64,000 nucleotides of DNA from the NCBI RefSeq assembly GCF_003268475.1, contig NZ_MCIF01000002.1:1472955-1536954 (forward strand), read 5' to 3'. Origin of the DNA: Thermogemmatispora tikiterensis. GTDB taxonomy: Bacteria; Chloroflexota; Ktedonobacteria; Ktedonobacterales; Ktedonobacteraceae. Below are positions 58,102 to 64,000 of this stretch, piece by piece; positions within the stretch are counted from its first letter, which is position 1, and every line of letters starts with the position of its first letter. Under the pieces are notes generated by a model. It ran no database searches, was not told the DNA's origin, and worked only from the letters and a program-made list of their open reading frames with translations. The translations under genes and the position numbers were made by a program.

Positions 58102-58247
58102 ACGGTTTCCTCGCTTTTCCTATCATAGTCGACACTGGCAAGGGCAACAAACGTCGGCAGCGTCCTGACCATAACAGCAAGGCAGCCCAGATGCCTGAAA
58201 GCCGTGACCACCAACCTGGCTGGCTGGCTAGCCAGCTCTCACGAGGC

Positions 58248-58253
58248 TATAAT
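58248..58253 (+). promoter_or_regulatory. -10 box upstream of the MFS gene
   Basis: A perfect TATAAT stands 57 bp before the chosen start. The -35 position 17 bp upstream reads TGGCTA, a weak match. Confidence 0.5.
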
Positions 58254-58309
58254 AGAGACATCCATCTCTTTTCTGGCAGTCTCTTGTGTCTGGAAAGGTC
58301 TTCCCGTTC

Positions 58310-59563
58310 ATGTCTAGCACGACCTCTTTCTCTTCTCGCCCGGATCAGCAAAACATCCGTATTGGAGCACTGATAGCCCTTTTCTTAGGTCCTGCCTTTG
58401 TCTTTGCTAACATGTACACCACCCAGGCTATCTTGCCTGTGCTGAGCCGGGCTTTCAGAGTCGATGCGCCCACCGCAGGCCTGACCATTTCCATTACCGT
58501 CCTGGCGGTCGCGATAGGCTCGCTCTTCTATGGACCGCTCTCCGACCGCATTGGACGCAAAATCGTCATGGTGGGCAGCAGTCTTCTCATTACCCTGCCG
58601 ACGCTGCTATGCGCCTTCGCACCTAATTTTACCATTCTACTCTGTCTGCGCGCCCTGCAGGGCTTGCTGATGCCGGGATTGACCAGTGTAGCCATCTCCT
58701 ATGTCAATGACGAGTTTAGAGGGCGCGAGCGTGGCCTGGCAATGGGTGTCTACGTCAGCGGGCAGACGCTCGGTGGTCTCTTTGCTCGCCTCGGGAGCGC
58801 CTCCCTGACTGCAGCCACCGGCTGGCAGGTCGCCCTCTTCTCTTTCAGCCTGCCGACCCTGATCGCCGCACTCGCCATGTGGCGCTTTCTGCCCGACAGC
58901 CAGGGCCAGCAGTCCCAGCGCGCTCCTCATCCGCTCCACCGGCGTCAGCGGACGGCGATCTCCGACAGCGTCAGTGATCAGCCAGAGGGCAACGTCCTGC
59001 GTCAGTCGCTCAGCGATATCTGGTTTCATTTGCACAATCAGCACCTGGTGGGAGCCTTCATCATCGGCTTCACCCTTTTCTTTGGCTTCGTTGGCACCTT
59101 CACCTATTTACCCTACTACCTCAGCGGACCGCACTTCGGTCTCTCAACGGTCCAGCTTGGTCTGGTCTATCTGCTCTGGCTAACTGGCCTCTGCTCGCCC
59201 ATCGCGGGCAGCCTAGCGGGACGTGTTGGCTCACGGCGCGCCATTGCTGTCAGCATGAGCCTGGCTGGTTGCGGACTCCTGATTACTCTGATTCCTCTAC
59301 TACCTCTTGTCATCACGGGCCTTGGTCTACTAGCCCTTGGCATGTTTTGTACCATTCCTGCCGTCAATCTCTATCTTGGTGAACAAGCCCACAAAGCCAA
59401 AGGGACGGCCGCCTCCCTTTACCTCTCCTGTTACTACTTCGGTGGCAGTTTGGGGGCGGTCCTGCCTGGTATTGCCCTCCTGCGCGGCGGCTGGCCTGGT
59501 GTCGCGCTCCTCTGCCTTGGCACCATTCTGATCGCAATCGCCAGCGACCTCGTCCTTTGCTGA
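58310..59563 (+). CDS. MFS transporter (YnfM/Bcr-like)
   Basis: A 417-residue twelve-helix secondary transporter. Motif A appears as GPLSDRIGRKIVMVGSSLLI (about 80-100), and the first helix region VFANMYTTQAILPVLSRAFRVDAPTAGLTISITVLAVAIGSLFYGPLSDRIGR is typical of the YnfM/AraJ-type group, which exports sugars, arabinose-like compounds or drugs. A polar loop of about 45 residues (residues 200-245) joins the two halves. Start ATG 58310 follows GGAAAGG by 11 bases; GTG 58286 is in frame but lacks a ribosome site. No regulator is adjacent and the substrate is unknown. Confidence 0.9.
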   Translation: MSSTTSFSSRPDQQNIRIGALIALFLGPAFVFANMYTTQAILPVLSRAFRVDAPTAGLTISITVLAVAIGSLFYGPLSDRIGRKIVMVGSSLLITLPTLLCAFAPNFTILLCLRALQGLLMPGLTSVAISYVNDEFRGRERGLAMGVYVSGQTLGGLFARLGSASLTAATGWQVALFSFSLPTLIAALAMWRFLPDSQGQQSQRAPHPLHRRQRTAISDSVSDQPEGNVLRQSLSDIWFHLHNQHLVGAFIIGFTLFFGFVGTFTYLPYYLSGPHFGLSTVQLGLVYLLWLTGLCSPIAGSLAGRVGSRRAIAVSMSLAGCGLLITLIPLLPLVITGLGLLALGMFCTIPAVNLYLGEQAHKAKGTAASLYLSCYYFGGSLGAVLPGIALLRGGWPGVALLCLGTILIAIASDLVLC

Positions 59564-59708
59564 GCCGGCTGAGCAGACGGTCAGTAATCGAGCCAACCAG
59601 CCACCAGTCTGCCGGCAGAGCTGGTCCCTTCCCTACCAGGCGGGCCACTCCGTGGGATACAATAAAGGGGAAAGTACCCGTTGAGAACACGAAGGAGTGT
59701 GACCAATT

Positions 59709-61289
59709 ATGACCATAACCGCAGAGCACGTTTTAGAGCGTGCGCGGACCCCTTTTAGAAACGAGCCGCTGACAGACTTCTCGCGCCCTGAGAATCGTCG
59801 GGCCCAAGAAGAGGCCCTGGCTCAGGTGCGTAGCGAGCTAGGCCGCACCTATCCGCTGATCATCGGCGGCCAGCATATCCAGAACAGCGAGACCTTCGCC
59901 TCCGTCAACCCGGCCCAGCCTGACCAGGTCATCGGCTATTTCTCGCGCGCCACGTTAGACCAGGTTGACCAGGCCGTGCGCGTCGCCGCCGAGGCTTTTG
60001 AGCAGTGGAAGCGCGTTCCAGCCCACGAGCGCGCTAACTATCTCTTTGCCGCCGCCGACCGCCTGCGCGAGCGTCGCTTTCTCTTCAACGCCTGGATGAT
60101 CTACGAGGTGGCCAAGAGCTGGACCGAGGCCGATGCCGATACCGCCGAGGCCATCGACTTCCTGGAGTTCTACGCCCGCGAGATGTTGCGCCTGGCCGAA
60201 GAACAGCCACTTGTCCGTATTCCAGACGAAGATAACGAACTTGTCTACATTCCGCTGGGCGTCGGTGCCGTCATTCCACCCTGGAACTTCCCCGGCGCTA
60301 TCATGGTTGGAATGACCAGCGCCTCCTTTGTGGCGGGCAACACCGTGGTCCTCAAACCATCGAGCGCCTCGCCCACTATTGCGGCCCAGTTTGTACGCAT
60401 CCTTGAAGACATCGGCCTGCCAGCGGGCGTTGTCAACTTCCTGACGGGAGCCGGCTCCAGCATTGGCGACGCCCTGGTCTCCCATCCCCTGACGCGTTTC
60501 ATCGCCTTCACCGGCTCGCGCGACGTCGGCCTGCGCATCAACGAGTTGGCGGCCAAGACTCAGCCGGGCCAGCGCTGGATCAAGCGTACCATCCTGGAGA
60601 TGGGCGGTAAAGATGCGATCGTCGTCGACGAAACCGCCGACCTGGAGGCTGCCGCTCACGGCATTGTTACCTCCGCTTTCGGCTTCCAGGGCCAGAAATG
60701 TTCAGCCTGCTCGCGCGCCATCATTGTCGAGAGCGTCTATGATCAGGTTCTACAGAAGGTGGTAGAGAAGGCCAAACAGCTCAGCATCGGCGACGTCACG
60801 CGTCCCGAAACCTTCATGGGGCCAGTGATTGACGCCAACGCCTTCAAGAAGATCACCGACTACATTGAGATCGGCAAAGGCGAGGGGCGCCTTGTCCTGG
60901 GAGGTGGCCATCATGGCCCGGGCTACTATATCGAGCCGACCATCTTCGCAGACGTCGATCCCCACGCTCGCATCGCCCAGGAAGAGATTTTCGGGCCTGT
61001 GCTGGCCTTCATCCGGGCGAAGGACTTCAGTGACGCCTTGCGTATCGCTAACGATACCGAGTACGGCCTCACGGGTTCAGTCTATACGCGCGACCCTGAG
61101 CGCATCCAGCGGGCCAAAGAAGAGTTCCACGTTGGCAATCTCTACTTTAACCGCAAGTGCACGGGAGCCTTGGTCGGCGTGCACCCTTTCGGAGGCTTCA
61201 ACATGTCAGGCACGGACTCCAAAGCCGGGGGCCGCGACTATCTCCTGCTGTTTACGCAGGCTAAGGCGATCTCGGTCAAGAAGCTCTAG
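59709..61289 (+). CDS. pruA: L-glutamate gamma-semialdehyde (P5C) dehydrogenase
   Basis: It oxidises glutamate semialdehyde, formed from proline or arginine, to glutamate with NAD. The 526-residue aldehyde dehydrogenase shows VIPPWNFPGAIMVGM, VLKPSSASPTIAAQF, the catalytic glutamate in ILEMGGKDAIVVDE, the catalytic cysteine in FGFQGQKCSACSRAIIVE, and GPVIDANAFKKI and EEIFGPVLAFIRAKD. The N-terminal FRNEPLTDFSRPENRRAQEEALAQV and the C-terminal CTGALVGVHPFGGFNMSGTDSKAGG are specific for the monofunctional P5CDH (RocA/PruA) type. The proline dehydrogenase gene is not in the window. GAAGGAG lies about ten bases before the ATG. Confidence 0.96.
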   Translation: MTITAEHVLERARTPFRNEPLTDFSRPENRRAQEEALAQVRSELGRTYPLIIGGQHIQNSETFASVNPAQPDQVIGYFSRATLDQVDQAVRVAAEAFEQWKRVPAHERANYLFAAADRLRERRFLFNAWMIYEVAKSWTEADADTAEAIDFLEFYAREMLRLAEEQPLVRIPDEDNELVYIPLGVGAVIPPWNFPGAIMVGMTSASFVAGNTVVLKPSSASPTIAAQFVRILEDIGLPAGVVNFLTGAGSSIGDALVSHPLTRFIAFTGSRDVGLRINELAAKTQPGQRWIKRTILEMGGKDAIVVDETADLEAAAHGIVTSAFGFQGQKCSACSRAIIVESVYDQVLQKVVEKAKQLSIGDVTRPETFMGPVIDANAFKKITDYIEIGKGEGRLVLGGGHHGPGYYIEPTIFADVDPHARIAQEEIFGPVLAFIRAKDFSDALRIANDTEYGLTGSVYTRDPERIQRAKEEFHVGNLYFNRKCTGALVGVHPFGGFNMSGTDSKAGGRDYLLLFTQAKAISVKKL

Positions 61290-61376
61290 CTCGCCCGCCA
61301 GGCGAGTGAGCCCGAACAAGAGCAGCTTGTTGCCGCAGGGCAGCGCCTGCGTCGCGGCACGAGAGAGGTGTATTAC

Positions 61377-62351
61377 GTGTCTGCAAACTTTCAACCTGTT
61401 GTTCGCCTACGGAAAGAAAGGCCGGGGACATGGCAGATCTCACTGCCTTTCCTCGGCGAACACGGGATCATCGGCAGCTACCTCATCACAGATGAGCGTC
61501 AGACGGCTCTCATCGATCCCGGACCAACCAGTACAGTGACAGCCCTGCTAAGCGAATTGCGCGAGGCGGGTTTTGATCCCGAGGCCATTACGCATATTCT
61601 GCTGACCCACATTCACCTGGACCACGCTGGGGCCACGGGCACTCTGGCCCGCCTGCTACCGCAGGCCCAGGTCTATGTTCACAGCCAGGGCGCCCCGCAT
61701 CTGGTCGATCCATCGAAAGTCATCGCCAGCGCCAGCCGCATCTACGGCGAGCAGATGCCAACACTGTGGGGCGAGGTTGAGGCCGTGCCCGCCGAGCGAG
61801 TCCATAGCCTCGAGGACGGGAATGTGCTCACAGTCGCCGGGCGTCGGCTAGAGGTGCACTATACGCCTGGACACGCCATTCACCACATTATCTTCTTCGA
61901 TGTCCACTCGGGAGAACTCTTCGCTGGGGACGTCGCTGGCGTGCGTCTCCAGGACGTCGATTATGTGCGCCCACCCACGCCACCACCCGATCTCGATCTG
62001 GAAGCCTGGTTCGAGAGTTTGAGCCGCATCAGCCGTCTGCGGCCTGATGTGCTTTACCTGGGGCACTTCGGACCAACGCGCGATGTCACCCGGCACATCG
62101 CCAATCTGCGCGAGCGCCTCATCGCCTGGGGCGAGATTGTCTTGCAGGCCATGCGCGAAGGCAAAAGCGAGGAGGAGATCCGCGAGCACCTCATCGCCAA
62201 GACCCAACCTGAGCTGGAGCGCGTCGCTCGCGATCCTCAGGCCATCAAGCGCTACGACCTTGCGACCAACTATCCGATGACAGTCCAGGGTTACATGCGC
62301 TATTGGCGGAAGAAGCACCCCGAGCGGCTCCAGGAGAGTCCTCCCGCCTAG
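61377..62351 (+). CDS. MBL-fold metallo-hydrolase
   Basis: A 324-residue metallo-beta-lactamase-fold enzyme. The di-metal site is seen in THIHLDHAG (residues 79-87), His at HYTPGHAIHH, Asp in FAGDVAGVR and a late His in LYLGHFGPT. It resembles the glyoxalase-II/RNase Z-like hydrolases of broad type, with a helical C-terminal extension (residues 230-324) rich in charged residues. No substrate can be assigned. The start is GTG 61377, with GAGAGAGG eight bases upstream; GTG 61368 would overlap the ribosome site. It follows pruA by 87 bp. A 7 bp hairpin, CCCGCCT/AGGCGGG, spans the stop codon. Confidence 0.88.
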   Translation: MSANFQPVVRLRKERPGTWQISLPFLGEHGIIGSYLITDERQTALIDPGPTSTVTALLSELREAGFDPEAITHILLTHIHLDHAGATGTLARLLPQAQVYVHSQGAPHLVDPSKVIASASRIYGEQMPTLWGEVEAVPAERVHSLEDGNVLTVAGRRLEVHYTPGHAIHHIIFFDVHSGELFAGDVAGVRLQDVDYVRPPTPPPDLDLEAWFESLSRISRLRPDVLYLGHFGPTRDVTRHIANLRERLIAWGEIVLQAMREGKSEEEIREHLIAKTQPELERVARDPQAIKRYDLATNYPMTVQGYMRYWRKKHPERLQESPPA

Positions 62352-62360
62352 CCAGGCGGG
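62343..62360. terminator. Short GC hairpin at the MBL gene stop
   Basis: CCCGCCT (62343-62349) and AGGCGGG (62354-62360) form a 7 bp stem overlapping the TAG stop, between two convergent genes. GAAAGG, not a T-run, follows. Confidence 0.35.
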
Positions 62361-62451
62361 GAAAGGAAGCCAGAGACCAGCGCACGCCGCCAGCGCGAGC
62401 CGGGTTGAGCAGGCTTGCTGCGGCGTGGCTGGCTCGCTCCTTTCGCCCGAC

Positions 62452-63285
62452 TCAGCCCCCATTAAGGAGCAGGTGGTTGTCAACCTGAAAGACCCCCAGA
62501 CTGACGAGGGCCGGGGCGATGTCCCCCAAGGCCCGAATAATCAACTTATGAGCCTCCACCTCGCCAACAATAGGAGAGCAGAAATACTGACAGATGGCAA
62601 TCAGGGCTGAGAACCCCTCAAGCAAGTCTTCACGAGGCATCCGGTCAAGGTGAGACTTATCCATCACATAGAGGTAGCCGTTGGGGGAGATTCTCAGGCC
62701 AGAGAAGGCAGGGAAAGCAGCGGAACAATCATCGATGATGTCGCGCAGAACGTTCATTGCCTCCTTTGGCCCGACCAGCTGAGCTACAGCCAACGAGACC
62801 CGCCTGGTGGCCTCAACCAGCAATTGCCACTCCCAGGGCGAGATCAGCTGATTGACCTTGGTACGGGCCACCACTTGACCCTCTACAATCTGTGGACGCG
62901 GCTGGGCCGCAGGAGGCGGAGGCGCGGTTGGAGCCGGCCCTGAGCGTGGTACGGCCCCAGAGCTATAGCGCGCCTGCAAATGCGAGAGCCAGCGCTCAAA
63001 GCGCTGCTCATGGGCAGGCGTCACATTCTCGCTCTGGACCGTCACACCGCGTTCAAACCGGAGCGTCGCGCGCGTCCAGCTCTGCAAATCCGCCAGCACA
63101 GCATCGACTGCGCCCCGCGTTCCGATCACATGCACCAGTCTGCCATTTCGGAAATAGAGATGAGCCAGCCCCAGACGCGTATTGTTCCGCACGGTCAGCC
63201 GCCCAAAGGCGCGCAGGCGCTTAATACTGCTGATAATACTGGGCAGGTCAGCTAGCGAACCCTGCCACTGTGCATTGGAAGACAT
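62452..63285 (-). CDS. DUF4388 domain protein
   Basis: A 277-residue soluble protein with a DUF4388-type N-terminal module (WQGSLADLPSIISSIKRLRAFGRLTVRNNTRLGLAHLYFRNGRLVHVIGTRGAVDAVLADLQSW, about 8-75), a Pro-rich linker (about 115-135) and a C-terminal alpha/beta region (EWQLLVEATRRVSLAVAQLVGPKEAMNVL). The module is common in bacterial signalling proteins with receiver or roadblock domains, neither of which is seen here. The last 70 residues (GYLYVMDKSHLDRMPREDLLEGFSALIAICQYFCSPIVGEVEAHKLII) form a separate unit of unknown type. It is a paralogue, at least by domain, of the protein at 51993-52832. Confidence 0.78.
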   Translation of the reverse strand: MSSNAQWQGSLADLPSIISSIKRLRAFGRLTVRNNTRLGLAHLYFRNGRLVHVIGTRGAVDAVLADLQSWTRATLRFERGVTVQSENVTPAHEQRFERWLSHLQARYSSGAVPRSGPAPTAPPPPAAQPRPQIVEGQVVARTKVNQLISPWEWQLLVEATRRVSLAVAQLVGPKEAMNVLRDIIDDCSAAFPAFSGLRISPNGYLYVMDKSHLDRMPREDLLEGFSALIAICQYFCSPIVGEVEAHKLIIRALGDIAPALVSLGVFQVDNHLLLNGG

Positions 63286-63970
63286 AGTACAACGCCGTTC
63301 TCCGAAACTGCCCTAACGATGGACAGGCCATCATCAGTGTTCGGGTGCTGTCTCCCGTGACCGTGAGACAGTGCCACGTGCGGGTTACTCACCCATTCCT
63401 CCCATTCGTCGCCCCTCCCCACTTTAGCGCCTCCCCTACCTACCGCAACCGCAGTCCAGCGGCCCTCGTCCGCGTGCCGTCCTAACCCGACCGGACCGGC
63501 GCTAAAGCGTCCAGAGCCACCGGGTCTCATCAGGATCATCTCCAGCAGCGCATGGCCGCAGCCCAGCCCACCCGGCTCAGCTCAGGTAAGCACCAGACAA
63601 GCTCGTCTGCCAGTTCGTGCCACCAGAGAACCAACTCCCTCCACAGCCTTCCGCAGTCTGCCAGCAAAGCCGCCCGCCTTTCAATACCTCTCTCCCCCAA
63701 CCTGGGCAACGGCACCGTCCGGCTTATCCCCCTACCGCTCCTCGCTCATCCAACCAGGACACCAGCCAAACCAAAGGCTGCGACCGCAAGGTCGCCGAGC
63801 GCCAGACCTATTCTAACGTATACTGGACTACTGGTCAAGCTATGCGCGCTTTTGCCTGTCAGTACCACTTCCCATCCTTCCCCCCCTATATTCATAGATA
63901 TTGTGTTCACTTTTGCTACTCATACCGCTATAATAGCAACAGGATGGTTTAGTAGAGCAAAGGAGGCTAC
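63286..63970. other. Non-coding stretch before the last gene
   Basis: No credible gene lies in these 685 bp; the longest frame (from 63552) is a low-complexity Ser/Pro/His sequence. AT content rises at 63880-63960, where the promoter for the last gene is found. Confidence 0.45.
63906..63934 (+). promoter_or_regulatory. Promoter of the last gene
   Basis: TTCACT (63906-63911), a 17 bp spacer and a perfect TATAAT (63929-63934), 36 bp before the start codon. Confidence 0.6.
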
Positions 63971-64000
63971 ATGAACTTTTCACAGCAATTTCTCCGCCGC
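63971..64000 (+). CDS. Start of a gene cut by the window end
   Basis: ATG at 63971 with AAAGGAGG a few bases upstream and a good promoter. Only ten residues are visible (MNFSQQFLRR), so no product can be named. Confidence 0.6.
   Translation, partial: MNFSQQFLRR

Noticed and set aside
63552..63974. Open frame before the last gene
   Set aside because: Low-complexity Ser/Pro/His composition, no ribosome site, and it would run through the promoter of the following gene.

Overview
The window reads as a stretch of a GC-rich chromosome from a Chloroflexota bacterium, most likely a Ktedonobacteria/Thermogemmatispora-like lineage. This is an inference from protein character: an HspR-type regulator beside dnaK and grpE, DUF4388 and DUF6483 proteins, an archaeal-type serine hydroxymethyltransferase, an EF-G paralogue and an IS200/IS605 remnant. 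No rRNA or other decisive marker is present. Genes lie on both strands in short runs, often separated by 300-850 bp of non-coding DNA. Several promoters match the sigma-70 consensus closely, for example TTGACA-18-TATAAT ahead of rpsU.

Layout. 1-2629: the end of gltX, a DUF6483 protein and a CPBP membrane protease. 2660-3540: a decayed TnpB element. 3858-8174: surface polysaccharide genes (UDP-glucuronate decarboxylase, O-antigen ligase-type polymerase, flippase-like membrane protein). 8175-9898: rpsU with a structured leader, ybeY and dgkA. 10133-10206: tRNA-Arg(TCT), followed by a peptide-binding lipoprotein. 12469-14782: ThiO-like oxidase and manganese catalase. 15122-20419 (minus strand): the chaperone group dnaJ, dnaK, grpE and hspR. 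21863-24728: MerR regulator, MFS exporter and a decayed partial copy of that exporter. 24729-31281: lipoate ligase family protein, PIG-L deacetylase, C39 peptidase, an asparagine-synthetase-like pseudoenzyme and an acyl-CoA ligase. 31691-36420: KGG stress protein, folC-folP, a membrane-anchored zinc-finger protein and a polyprenyl diphosphate synthase. 36596-43434: a ubiquitin-like/WD40 membrane protein, an M28 peptidase with a PKD domain, a CBS-DHH pyrophosphatase and a phospholipase D lipoprotein. 44032-50504: ligA, glyA and an EF-G paralogue. 50720-58101: hydrolase, DUF4388 protein, LON-domain protein, a cysteinyl-tRNA synthetase fused to a glycosyltransferase, YqeY and an unknown protein. 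58310-64000: MFS transporter, pruA, MBL hydrolase, a second DUF4388 protein and the first codons of one more gene.

The most unusual locus is 53778-56183. One uninterrupted frame encodes a complete cysteinyl-tRNA synthetase, then a family-2 glycosyltransferase-like domain, then a tail with 16 histidines in its last 53 residues. Other points of interest are an intact frame that keeps the asparagine synthetase fold but has lost its catalytic motifs (27884-29605), a cytoplasmic ubiquitin-like domain joined through one membrane segment to a seven-bladed WD40 propeller (36596-38104), an apparent CTG start for ribosomal protein S21 behind a structured leader, and three intergenic inverted repeats that share an arrangement of 11-14 bp arms around 53-59 nt.

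Housekeeping functions cover translation (gltX, cysS, tRNA-Arg, S21, EF-G-like, YqeY), folate and one-carbon metabolism (folC, folP, glyA, thiO), DNA ligation and protein folding. The rest is surface chemistry, transport and regulation. Annotation is from reading the sequence only; no database search was run.
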